From Patescibacteria group bacterium (GTDB taxonomy: Bacteria; Patescibacteriota; Minisyncoccia; Phycocordibacterales; Phycocordibacteraceae), in assembly GCA_018970465.1 (NCBI GenBank), contig JAGWWI010000004.1, positions 1 to 45,927 of the forward strand: a stretch of DNA of 45,927 bases. The letters are read 5' to 3'. Every line of letters begins with the position of its first letter. Within the stretch, counting starts at the first letter, position 1. Below the pieces are notes generated by a model. The model had not been told where the DNA came from. It saw only the letters and a program-made list of their open reading frames with translations, and made no database searches. Shown here one piece after another: positions 8,086 through 16,809 of this stretch. The position numbers and the translations under genes are program-made.

Positions 8086-9134
8086 ATGAAGCGTGGTTTT
8101 TCGTCGGCCTCTTCGCGTTCATCTTCCTCCTCTGGATCGCGATCGGCGGCCCTACCCGCGGCGTCTCCTTCGGGCTCCCGGCGGTGACCGCGACGAGCGT
8201 CTCCGCTACGGCGGAGGGGTCGACGACGGGCTCCTACTTCTCGCTCCCGCAGGCGCCCTTCGCGATCGGGCAGACCGAAATCCACCTGCCGGGGTCTTCG
8301 AGCGGCTCGTCGTACGGCTATAGCTCCGGCAGCGGCTCTGGCTACGGCTACGGCTCGACGAACCCATTGATCACAGTGCCGGGCGTCACCTTCCCCGCGA
8401 CCTCGCCCTACCGCGGCCGCGTCTCGCTCGCGGGCTCGGTCGGGGACGCGAGCTCGAGCGACCCGGGCGAGGAGTACGTCGAGATCTACGCTGCCGACGA
8501 CGGCGGAGCGCCGATCGACATAACGGGCTGGGAGCTCCTCTCGGGCGCGACCTACAAGTACGCGTACATCCCCCAGGGCACCGCGATCCCCGCATCCGGG
8601 ATCGTGAATCCGACAAGCGATATTTACCTCCGGCCGGGCGACACGGCGATCATCACCTCGGGTGAGTCGCCCGTGGGCGGCTCCTTCCGCGAGAACGAGT
8701 GCACGGGCTACTTCGGGAGCACCCAGAGCTTCACCCCCTCCCTCTCGCAGTCGTGCCCCTCTGCCAACACCGAGATGACGACCTACTACGGCAAGCCATA
8801 TATCCACGACCCGGACTGCATCAACTACACGCGCTCCCTGGGCACCTGCCGGATGCCGACCGCTGCGGGCGAGGCGAACCTGAACCTCACCTGCCAGGAC
8901 TTCCTCGACACGTACCTCAACTACTCCGGCTGCCTCGCGGCGCACCAGGGCGACGCGGGCTTCGTCCTCCCCGACTGGCGCATCTACCTCGGCCGGAAGC
9001 CCCTCTCCGAACTCCCCGCCTTCGCGAGCGTGAACGAAACGCGCAAGCAAGGGCCCCTCTGGCGCGCGAGCTACGACGTCGTCGAGCTCCTCGACCGCGA
9101 GGGCCGCATCGTCGACGCGTTCACGTACGACTAG
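8082..9134 (+). CDS. Membrane-anchored protein with lamin-tail-domain-like region
   Basis: MNEAWFFVGLFAFIFLLWIAIGG TM helix; EEYVEIYAADDGGAPIDITGWELLSG...LRPGDTAIITSG resembles LTD folds; Ser/Gly/Tyr-rich linker. Confidence 0.6.
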   Translation: MNEAWFFVGLFAFIFLLWIAIGGPTRGVSFGLPAVTATSVSATAEGSTTGSYFSLPQAPFAIGQTEIHLPGSSSGSSYGYSSGSGSGYGYGSTNPLITVPGVTFPATSPYRGRVSLAGSVGDASSSDPGEEYVEIYAADDGGAPIDITGWELLSGATYKYAYIPQGTAIPASGIVNPTSDIYLRPGDTAIITSGESPVGGSFRENECTGYFGSTQSFTPSLSQSCPSANTEMTTYYGKPYIHDPDCINYTRSLGTCRMPTAAGEANLNLTCQDFLDTYLNYSGCLAAHQGDAGFVLPDWRIYLGRKPLSELPAFASVNETRKQGPLWRASYDVVELLDREGRIVDAFTYD

Positions 9135-9958
9135 TTCTTATAGGAAGCTATCGCCATCCGAAGAAGCTCTCGCTTCTCGAGACTTTTCTTCCATCGACTG
9201 TTTGTACGTTTACCGTTTATACAAACGCCTGGAGAGAAATTTATTTCTATCTCAAAGCGTTCGAGATTCTGTTTTCCGATAATCGCTATTTCATTTGGCT
9301 CCACGATCCGCGCTTCAACCCCAAAGTCCGCTAGGAGTGCCTTTACGATCCTGAGAATAGTAAGATCTTTTTGGTATCCGCGCACGCGTCTACGTTTAGA
9401 CGGCATAAAATCCATGCAGCCTTCGTCATCGAAAAAAGCCCTCAAGAACTCTCGCTTAAGCTTTTTCTGTAGCGTGACAATTTCTCCCAGTAACATACGC
9501 GCACGATCATGCAGATGCTCAGAAAGAGCGACGTTGAAATAGGCGATTCTGCCCACTCCTGTTTTTGTATTCCTGTATCGACTTGGCGCAAATGCATATA
9601 CGCTTTGCATTAGTATTTCTACCCGATTGCGGAGCGCCTCGCTGCGATTATTGTAGGCACATACTCTTCGCATAATTTCGCCGTCGAAGAGCAGGTGTCC
9701 GAGTAGCAGTACATTTTGTGGCGTCCACTTAGTTACAGGAATGAATTCGCGAGCACTTTTTCCTTTTCTCGCGAGTGCAAATTGGCGAATGCGTTGCCCT
9801 GCGGCTCTACGCACCACGGCAAGTTTTTCTGGGGCCAAGGGTAAATCTTGGATATGAAAATATACGGTGGTCTTTGAACGACCCGTGGCTCGCACGATCT
9901 CAGGAAGGGTATGCCCTTGCCGCCGCAAAGCGATGCATCGTTCTTTCAGCATATTCAT
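9131..9958 (-). CDS. HTH + double-motif LAGLIDADG protein (free-standing homing endonuclease or domesticated derivative)
   Basis: N-terminal HTH (HTLPEIVRATGRSKTTVYFHI) followed by LAGLIDADG-like motifs VLLLGHLLFDGEIM and EFLRAFFDDEGCMDF; visibly AT-richer than flanks. Confidence 0.75.
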   Translation of the reverse strand: MNMLKERCIALRRQGHTLPEIVRATGRSKTTVYFHIQDLPLAPEKLAVVRRAAGQRIRQFALARKGKSAREFIPVTKWTPQNVLLLGHLLFDGEIMRRVCAYNNRSEALRNRVEILMQSVYAFAPSRYRNTKTGVGRIAYFNVALSEHLHDRARMLLGEIVTLQKKLKREFLRAFFDDEGCMDFMPSKRRRVRGYQKDLTILRIVKALLADFGVEARIVEPNEIAIIGKQNLERFEIEINFSPGVCINGKRTNSRWKKSLEKRELLRMAIASYKN

Positions 9959-9959
9959 G

Positions 9960-10032
9960 TCCGCCCCCCGGGGAACGATCCCGGAACCTACCGCTTAAAA
10001 GGCGGTTGCTCTACCGATTGAGCTAGAGGCGG
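9960..10032 (-). tRNA. tRNA-Lys (anticodon TTT) with atypical T-loop (ATCGTTC)
   Basis: Minus strand: CCGCCTC TA GCTC AATCGGTA GAGC A ACCGC CTTTTAA GCGGT AGGTT CCGGG ATCGTTC CCCGG GGGGCGG A; all four stems pair. Confidence 0.8.
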
Positions 10033-10040
10033 GTGCCTTT

Positions 10041-10046
10041 ATTATA
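10041..10046 (-). promoter_or_regulatory. -10 box (TATAAT) of the tRNA-Lys gene
   Basis: Complement of attata, 8 nt upstream of the tRNA 5' end on the minus strand. Confidence 0.5.
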
Positions 10047-10054
10047 CACGAGCT

Positions 10055-10079
10055 GTTGGTTCGAATCCAACTGGGCGGA
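10055..10079 (+). other. Orphan tRNA 3' half (T-arm plus acceptor 3' strand)
   Basis: GTTGG-TTCGAAT-CCAAC-TGGGCGG-A with canonical T-loop; no matching D-arm or anticodon arm upstream on the + strand. Confidence 0.55.
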
Positions 10080-10153
10080 CTCGCATCGTCGAGCCTGTTG
10101 CGCTAGTTACCGTATAGAGGCCGTACCTTTCGGTCATATATACGGAGGACAAC

Positions 10154-11164
10154 ATGAAGGTAGTCACTATCGGCGGCGGTACAGGCCAGCACGCGGTCCT
10201 TTCGGCGCTCCGGCTCATTCAGGAGCGGTTCGGGCTCGCAATAACCGCCATTCCGACCGCGATGGACAGCGGCGGCTCGAGCGGCATGCTCCGGATCGAG
10301 CATCGCATCATTTCGCCCGGCGATATCGGGCAGTGCATACTGGCGCTCTCGGAGGACCAGGCGCGCGATGCGTGGCTTCTTGCCGGGCAGCGCTTCGGCG
10401 AGGGACGCGTCAACGGCGATACGCTCCGCAACTATCTCGTCCTCGCCGCCCTGAAGCACCACTGCGGGGATGGCGAGCGCGCGATGCGCGCTATCCGCGA
10501 GACGCTCCACCTCGCGGGGGAGATCGCGCCGGTCACGTTCGACGAGACGCACGTGCACGCGCGACTCGCCGACGGTACCGTTCTCACCCAAGAGCACGAC
10601 ATCTCGACAGCGGACCTCGTCGGCGCGGGCGGTATCGAGGAACTCTGGCTTGACCCGCTGCCGAGGGCGAACCCGAGCGCGCTCCGCGCGATAGCGGAAG
10701 CGGATGCAGTCATCGTCTGCCCAGGCACGCTCGCGTGCTCGGTGATACCCAACTTTCTCGTACCCAGCATCGTCGCAAGACTCCGCGAAGCAGGCGGGCG
10801 CAAGGCATACGTCGTGAACCTCATGAACGAGCGCCGTCGCGTGCCGGCCACATGGTCGGTGCGCGACTACGTCGCCTATCTGGAGCAGTACCTCGGCCCG
10901 CGCTTCTTCGATACGGTCGTCTGCAACACACAGCCGGTCACCGCGGAGCAATCCCGCGTATACGAAGAAGAGCGCGCAGCCGTACCGCTCCTCCACGACA
11001 TGCGCGACGACGGCCGCTCGGTCTACGCCGTCCCGCTCCTCTCTGCCGTTCCGGTCGTCACTGATCCGAACGACGCGATCGGCTCCCTGCGCGCCTCCGT
11101 CCGCCACGACCCAGCCAAGCTCGCGCATGTATTGTCGCAAGTCCTGGCGGGAGACCCGGCGTGA
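10154..11164 (+). CDS. YvcK/CofD-like gluconeogenesis factor family protein
   Basis: MKVVTIGGGTGQHAVLSALR...DSGGSSGMLR...PPGDIGQC-like segment, GPGTLACSVIPNFLV-like segment, YVVNLMNE. Confidence 0.85.
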   Translation: MKVVTIGGGTGQHAVLSALRLIQERFGLAITAIPTAMDSGGSSGMLRIEHRIISPGDIGQCILALSEDQARDAWLLAGQRFGEGRVNGDTLRNYLVLAALKHHCGDGERAMRAIRETLHLAGEIAPVTFDETHVHARLADGTVLTQEHDISTADLVGAGGIEELWLDPLPRANPSALRAIAEADAVIVCPGTLACSVIPNFLVPSIVARLREAGGRKAYVVNLMNERRRVPATWSVRDYVAYLEQYLGPRFFDTVVCNTQPVTAEQSRVYEEERAAVPLLHDMRDDGRSVYAVPLLSAVPVVTDPNDAIGSLRASVRHDPAKLAHVLSQVLAGDPA

Positions 11165-11670
11165 TGGCTCCCCTCTTCTCCGATCGGCTCTTCATCGTCG
11201 ACCTCGACGATACGCTCGCCAACACGACGCGCGACATGCGGGGGTCATGGGAGAACCTCCCGCAGCTCACGCTCGCGCCGGGAGCGCATCAGTTCGTCCG
11301 GCGGTATGGAGAACGCACGGTGCTACTAACTGCGGGAAACGAGGAGGTTCAGTTACGCAAGATCGCGCATCTCGGCCTCAAGGGAATACTGCGATTAGAG
11401 ATCGTCGTTCCCGAACCCGAGTTGAAGCAGGCGGCGCTTGAATCTCTTCTCGCAAGCTGTGCGCTTCCGCCGAGTCGTTTCGTCATCATCGGCGACCGAC
11501 TCGACAAGGAAATCGCCGCAGGCAATCGCCTCGGTTTCGTCACGGTACGAATGCGTCTACCACACGGGCGATGGGGTGCGTACGAACCCGCCTCCGAGGA
11601 GGAGCGGCCGCATGCGACTATCGAGACTTTCGACGAGCTCGAGGGAGCGCTCCTATCTCTGCCGTACTAA
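11161..11670 (+). CDS. HAD-superfamily hydrolase
   Basis: FIVDLDDTLANT motif I, LLTAGNE motif II, FVIIGDRLDKEIAAGNRLG motif IV. Confidence 0.8.
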   Translation: MMAPLFSDRLFIVDLDDTLANTTRDMRGSWENLPQLTLAPGAHQFVRRYGERTVLLTAGNEEVQLRKIAHLGLKGILRLEIVVPEPELKQAALESLLASCALPPSRFVIIGDRLDKEIAAGNRLGFVTVRMRLPHGRWGAYEPASEEERPHATIETFDELEGALLSLPY

Positions 11671-11672
11671 CT

Positions 11673-11697
11673 CGCCGCTGCGCCCTGCGCGGCGGCG
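11673..11697 (+). terminator. Rho-independent terminator after the HAD hydrolase
   Basis: cgccgctgcgc-cct-gcgcggcggcg followed by tctctttta. Confidence 0.65.
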
Positions 11698-11703
11698 TCT
11701 CTT

Positions 11704-13155
11704 TTATTTCGCCAGGTCGAGCACGTCGTCGATGCGGATCTCCCGGACGAACTCCGGCGCATGCGACACGAGGATCATCGCGCCTGCGTAGTCGCTCAAG
11801 GCCTTCGCGATCACCGGCAGATGGCGGAAGTTGATGTGGTTCGTCGGCTCGTCGAGGATGAGGAGCCCGGGGCGCGCAAGGACGAGCGAGGCGAACGCGA
11901 CGAGCCCCTTCTGCCCTTCTGAGAGATCGCCGATCTGCGTGCGGATCGTATCCGCGCCTATCAGGAAGCCCGCGGCCGTGGCGCGCATCTTCTCCTCGTC
12001 TCGCTCTTCCATCACCGCGAGGAGCGCGTCGTACACGGTCTTCGCGAAGTCGAGCGTCGAGAAGTCCTGGCGGTAGTAGCCCACCCGGACGCCCGGCGCA
12101 ATAGTCGCACCCCGAGCGGAGCCTCCTGCAATCGCTTCGAGCAGGGTGCTCTTGCCTATCCCGTTCGGGCCCGCCACGAGGAGGTGGCCGCCCTTGCGGA
12201 GCGCGACGTTCGCCCGCTTCTCGACCGGCTTGCCGGCTTTGAGGACGGCGTAGCCCGTGAGCTCGAGCACGACCGACCGCAGGCCCGGCTGCGCGGGGAT
12301 CGCGAAGGGGCGGATGGTCTTGTCCTCTTTGCGGACATCCACCTTCGCCTCCTCCATCTCCTCGGCCTCAGCGCGCATCTTCTTGGCGACGAGCCGCATC
12401 TTGCCGCCCTTGTGCGCGAAGAAGTTCGCCTTGTCTTTGTTCTCCTGGATCTTCTTCGCGAGGAGCGCGTTCTTGCGATTCTCCCGCTCGATCCGCGCCG
12501 CGACAGCTTCTTGGACGTCGGCATAGGTGCCCGCATACTGCTCGACCCGTCGCGTGGCGGCGTCGAGGTAGAGCACGCCGGTCGTGAACGCGTTCAAGAA
12601 CGCCGCGTCGTGCGAGATGACGGCCACGGTTCCCCGATACTCGACCAGGAAGCGCGTGAGATGCTCGATCCCTGCCTGATCGAGGTTATTCGTCGGCTCG
12701 TCCAAGAGGAGAAGCTCCGGATCCTGGATGAGCGCCGACGCGAGGAGGAGCCGCGCCTGCTGGCCGCCCGAGAAGCTCTGCACGAGCCGGTCGTGATCCG
12801 CCGCGAGATTCACGACCTCGAGAACGGCGTCGATCCGCGGGTCGATGTCATAGACCGGCCGCGCGAACTGTTTCTCGAAGAACGCGCGCACCGTGAGCGT
12901 GAGCTCGGCGCGCGGGATCACCTGCCGCGCCGTCGCGATGGTGAGCCCGGCAGCCCGGTGCACGGCGCCGCTCTCAGGCGAGCGAACGCCGGCCGCGAGC
13001 GCGAACAAGGTCGACTTGCCGGCGCCGTTCTGGCCCATCACCGCGAGCTTCGCGCCGCGCCGGATGGTGAAGTCCACCTCGTCGAGGATCGGCTTGTCGT
13101 CGCTGTAGCCGAACGAAACGCGCTCGAATCGCACCACACTCTCTTCTCTTGCCAT
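11704..13155 (-). CDS. ABC-F family ATP-binding protein
   Basis: Two ABC modules: GQNGAGKST...SGGQQARLLLASALIQDPELLLLDEPTNNLD and GPNGIGKSTLLEAI...LSEGQKGLVAFASLVLARPGLLILDEPTNHI; no TM segments. Confidence 0.9.
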   Translation of the reverse strand: MAREESVVRFERVSFGYSDDKPILDEVDFTIRRGAKLAVMGQNGAGKSTLFALAAGVRSPESGAVHRAAGLTIATARQVIPRAELTLTVRAFFEKQFARPVYDIDPRIDAVLEVVNLAADHDRLVQSFSGGQQARLLLASALIQDPELLLLDEPTNNLDQAGIEHLTRFLVEYRGTVAVISHDAAFLNAFTTGVLYLDAATRRVEQYAGTYADVQEAVAARIERENRKNALLAKKIQENKDKANFFAHKGGKMRLVAKKMRAEAEEMEEAKVDVRKEDKTIRPFAIPAQPGLRSVVLELTGYAVLKAGKPVEKRANVALRKGGHLLVAGPNGIGKSTLLEAIAGGSARGATIAPGVRVGYYRQDFSTLDFAKTVYDALLAVMEERDEEKMRATAAGFLIGADTIRTQIGDLSEGQKGLVAFASLVLARPGLLILDEPTNHINFRHLPVIAKALSDYAGAMILVSHAPEFVREIRIDDVLDLAK

Positions 13156-13202
13156 CTCGGCACCCTAGCGCACTTCTTGAGAAAACGAAAAAGCGCTGGC
13201 GC

Positions 13203-13904
13203 TCAGATCGCAAGCGCGAAACGCTCGAGCGCGAGCGCGAGGTCGAAGCCCTTGGCTCGCGCGTCCATGAGGAGTGCGATGAGGTCCGCGGAGAGCGTAC
13301 GCGCTTCGGCCGGCTTCCATTTCGCGCTCCCCTTCTCGAGGATGTCGCGCGCCTTCCAGTGGAGGAGGCCGTGGAGCTGCTCGGGCGCGTCGCCCTGCCC
13401 TAAGGCGCGCACGACCTCGAGCCAGAGCCGCTCGGGCGAGCGGGAGGCGAGCGCGTTCACGAGCGCGCTATTGAATCCGCGCTCCGCGCGCTTCGCGGCG
13501 AGGTCGAAGGCGTAGGCCTGCTTGGCTTTCGCGATGATCTTCTTCGCCTTCGCGCTCGCGAGCTTGGGCGCGAGGATCACGATCGCGTTGTCGGACGCCG
13601 CGAGGCGATCGAGCGCGTCCTCGACCAGGCTCCCGCTCGTGGGCGTTTCGCTCACGTCCGTTTCTGCCTCGCCCTCTCCCGCGCTCGCACGCGCCACAGG
13701 GAACGGATCGTCGAGAAGGATAAGGAGGCGCGAAACGAAGAGCCCGCCCGCATTCGCCGCATCGTCGAGAAGGCCGACGGAGAGCTCTTCGCGGGCGAGG
13801 CGCGCGTAGGAGAGCGCGGGATTTTTCGCGCGCGCCTTCGCCACCCACTCGAACGCCTTCGCGCGGACGCGTTCGGTATCCGAGCCGTGGAACAGGTAGA
13901 TCAT
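13203..13904 (-). CDS. DNA polymerase III delta subunit-like protein
   Basis: MIYLFHGSDTERVRAKAFEWV..., NAIVILAPKLASAKAKKIIAKAKQAYAFDL, helical C-terminus; HolA-like architecture. Confidence 0.6.
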   Translation of the reverse strand: MIYLFHGSDTERVRAKAFEWVAKARAKNPALSYARLAREELSVGLLDDAANAGGLFVSRLLILLDDPFPVARASAGEGEAETDVSETPTSGSLVEDALDRLAASDNAIVILAPKLASAKAKKIIAKAKQAYAFDLAAKRAERGFNSALVNALASRSPERLWLEVVRALGQGDAPEQLHGLLHWKARDILEKGSAKWKPAEARTLSADLIALLMDARAKGFDLALALERFALAI

Positions 13905-13906
13905 GC

Positions 13907-16318
13907 CTATTCGAGCGAGCCCCAGTCGGGCCCGGCCTTCATCGTCGCTTCGATCGGAACGCCGTGCGTGTCGTGGCCGTCGAGAACCGACTCCATCACC
14001 CGCTTGATCCGCGCGGAGAGCTCGTCGACGCGCGTCGAGCGGATCTCGTAGACGAGTTCGTCGTGCACCGAGAGGACGAGGTGCGCGTCCTCTGCGGCGC
14101 CTGCGCGTTCGAGCATCGCGTCGCCCGCGACCATCGCGAGCTTGATGATGTCGCCCTCGGTGCCCTGGATGGGCGCGTTGATCGCCATGCGCTCCGCCTG
14201 CGCGCGGACGTAGGGCAAAGGCGACTTCATCTCCGGGAACTGGCGGCGGCGGCCGAACAAGGTCTCGGTGTAACCGTACTTGCGCGCGAACCCTTTCGTC
14301 TCTTCAAGGTATTCGGCGAGGCGCGTGAAGGTGCGGAAATAGTCGTCGAGAAACGTATGCGCCTCCGCGGTCGTCGAGCCGAGTTGCTGCCGAAGCGCGT
14401 TGACGCCCATGCCGTAAAGGATGCCGAAGTTGATCACCTTGGCCCGTCGGCGCATCTCGCGGTCGACCGCCTCCGGCGCGACCGAGAACACCATCGCCGC
14501 GACCTCGCGGTGGACGTCCCGGCCCGCGCGGAAGATGTCGCAGAGCTTCTCGTCGCCCGAGAGGATCGCCGCGAGCCGGAGCTCGATCTGCGAGTAGTCG
14601 AGCGCGACGAGCGCGAAGCCAGGCGGAGCGACGAACGCGTGACGGATCGCCTGCCCGCGCGCCGAGTGGAGCGGGATGTTCTGGAGGTTCGGCGAGGCCG
14701 AGGCGAGGCGGCCCGTCGAGGTGCCCGTCTGGATGAATTCCGCGTGGAGGCGATGCTCGCTGTCGAGGAGGGGTGGGAGGTTCTCGATGTAGGTCGAGAG
14801 GAGCTTCTTCAGTTCGCGATACTCGAGGATGTCGCCGACGATCGGGTGGAGCTCGCGGATCTTCTCGAGCTCGCTCTCGCGGGTAGAGCGTTGGCCGCCC
14901 GCCGTCCGCTTCTGCCGGTCGGGGACGAGGCCGAGCTCGTCGAAGAGGACAACGCCCATCTGCTTCGGCGACGAGATGTTGAACGGGTGGCCGGCTGCCT
15001 TGAATATCGCCTCTTCGATCTTCGCGAGCTCGCGCGCATATTCGTGCGCGAGCCGCGCGAGTATCGCCGGGTCGACGAGCACGCCGCGCGCCTCCATCCG
15101 CGCGATGACCGGCACCAGGGGCTTCTCGATCGCTTCGTACACCTCGCGCACGCGGCCGAGCTTCGCGATCTCCGCCTCGAGCGCAGCGTAGGCAGCGTCG
15201 AACTCGCTCTGCTTCGTGAAGGCGAGGATGTCGTCGAGGGACGGGTTCGTGAAGTCGGAGGAGATGAGCCAGAGCATCGCCTTCGCTTCGGCGAGGCGCT
15301 CCGGAGCGATTGCCGGGCGCTTGGCGACGGCGCGCTCATCCGCTTCGTCTTCGCTCGCTGATTCGCCAGGCTCCTCTCCTGCGGCGGCGCCGAGCGCCTT
15401 CTTGGCCCGGTCCCGGAGCGAGCGGAATCCCATCGAGTCGAGAAGCGCGAGGATCGCCACCAGGTCGGCGTGCTCCTGCCACGGCGTCGCGGGAATAGCG
15501 AACGCGATCGGCGCGTCGGTGCGGATGGTCGCGAGCGCTTTGGAGAAGCGCGCGTCCTCTTCGTGATCGAGCACCAATTGTGCGTACCGCTTCTGGATTC
15601 CCGCCTTCGCCGCGACGGCTTCGACGCCACCCTTCTTCTTCAAGGCGGCAAGCAGCTTCTCGAGGGCGCCGTAGCTCGCGACGAGCTTCAGCGCGCTCCC
15701 CTCGCCTACGCCGGGCACGCCTTTGATGTTGTCGGAGGGGTCGCCCATGATGCTCTTCAAGTCCGGGATGAGCGCGGGGCCGAAGCCGAAGCGCTCCTCA
15801 ACCTTCTCCTCGTCGTAGAGGATGGTGTCGTTCAAGCCCTTCTTCAAGGTGTAGACGCGTACGCGGTCGTCGTCGACGAGCTGCAAGGTGTCCATATCGC
15901 CCGAGGCGATCACGACGTCGACCTTCCCTTTCGTCTCCCTGGCGATCGTGCCGAGGAGGTCGTCGGCCTCGAAGCCGGGCTTCTCGTACACGGGAATGGA
16001 GAACGCTTTGAAGACCTCGCGCGAGCGCTCGATCTGCTCGGCGAGCGCGTCGTCGAGCGCGGCGCGTGTGCCCTTGTATGCCTCGTACGCCTCGTGGCGG
16101 ACGGTGGGGACCGGGAGGTCGTAGCAGGCGGCGATGTAATCGGGCTCGAGGTCGTTCACCATCTTGATAAGCATCGCGACAAGGCCGTAGAGCGCGCCCG
16201 TCGGCCGACCGTCGGGGCCCGTAAACTCGGGCAGGGCGTGATACGCGCGATGGATGATCGCGTGCGTGTCGAGCAATACGAGCCGCTTGCGGCGCTTCGA
16301 GGTGAGTTGTCTAGCCAT
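13907..16318 (-). CDS. polA: DNA polymerase I (3'-5' exonuclease domain strongly reduced)
   Basis: 5'-nuclease domain (LLDTHAIIHRAYHALPEF...GDPSDNIKGVPGVG) and Pol A motifs (DYSQIELRLAAILSGD; RRRAKVINFGILYGMG; LVLSVHDELVYE). Confidence 0.95.
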   Translation of the reverse strand: MARQLTSKRRKRLVLLDTHAIIHRAYHALPEFTGPDGRPTGALYGLVAMLIKMVNDLEPDYIAACYDLPVPTVRHEAYEAYKGTRAALDDALAEQIERSREVFKAFSIPVYEKPGFEADDLLGTIARETKGKVDVVIASGDMDTLQLVDDDRVRVYTLKKGLNDTILYDEEKVEERFGFGPALIPDLKSIMGDPSDNIKGVPGVGEGSALKLVASYGALEKLLAALKKKGGVEAVAAKAGIQKRYAQLVLDHEEDARFSKALATIRTDAPIAFAIPATPWQEHADLVAILALLDSMGFRSLRDRAKKALGAAAGEEPGESASEDEADERAVAKRPAIAPERLAEAKAMLWLISSDFTNPSLDDILAFTKQSEFDAAYAALEAEIAKLGRVREVYEAIEKPLVPVIARMEARGVLVDPAILARLAHEYARELAKIEEAIFKAAGHPFNISSPKQMGVVLFDELGLVPDRQKRTAGGQRSTRESELEKIRELHPIVGDILEYRELKKLLSTYIENLPPLLDSEHRLHAEFIQTGTSTGRLASASPNLQNIPLHSARGQAIRHAFVAPPGFALVALDYSQIELRLAAILSGDEKLCDIFRAGRDVHREVAAMVFSVAPEAVDREMRRRAKVINFGILYGMGVNALRQQLGSTTAEAHTFLDDYFRTFTRLAEYLEETKGFARKYGYTETLFGRRRQFPEMKSPLPYVRAQAERMAINAPIQGTEGDIIKLAMVAGDAMLERAGAAEDAHLVLSVHDELVYEIRSTRVDELSARIKRVMESVLDGHDTHGVPIEATMKAGPDWGSLE

Positions 16319-16760
16319 ACGCGATCGTGCGCGAGCCGTCGGCCTGGAGCTCGAGGCGGACGCGCTCCGCGACGCGCGGGTCCGCGTCGAGCCCGACCTG
16401 CTCGGGCCATTCGAGGAGGATGAGGTTGCCGGCGTCCCGCATGAGCTCGTCGAAGCCGAGTGGTGCGAGCTCGGCCGCGCCCGCGAGACGGTACGCATCG
16501 ATATGCACCAGCCGGTCGAACCCGCGCTCGATGTCGCACACGGGAAGCGCGTAGATCTTCTCGAGGACGAACGTCGGGCTCGTGACCGCCTCGCCTACTC
16601 CGAGCGCCTTCGCGACCGCCCCGGCGAACGCGGTCTTCCCCGCCCCCAATTCCCCCGAGAGGGTGACGAGAGTCGCGCTGCGCTCTTTCGGCTTCACGGC
16701 GAGCGCGAATCGCTTCGCTTCTGCTGCGAGCTCCTCGAGGGTCCGGATGGTAGCGGTCAT
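16311..16760 (-). CDS. tsaE: tRNA threonylcarbamoyladenosine biosynthesis ATPase TsaE
   Basis: TLSGELGAGKTAFAGAVAKALGV...VTSPTFVLEKIY...LVHIDAYRL...LILLEWPEQV. Confidence 0.9.
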   Translation of the reverse strand: MTATIRTLEELAAEAKRFALAVKPKERSATLVTLSGELGAGKTAFAGAVAKALGVGEAVTSPTFVLEKIYALPVCDIERGFDRLVHIDAYRLAGAAELAPLGFDELMRDAGNLILLEWPEQVGLDADPRVAERVRLELQADGSRTIAYG

Positions 16761-16809
16761 GCCCCGATTGTACGCCCTCTCTCGAGGCACGCGAAGCGCG
16801 CCCGCACAG

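Noticed and set aside
12184-13515. 443-aa plus-strand ORF
   Set aside because: Antisense shadow of the ABC-F and holA-like genes.
13964-15361. 465-aa plus-strand ORF
   Set aside because: Antisense shadow of polA.
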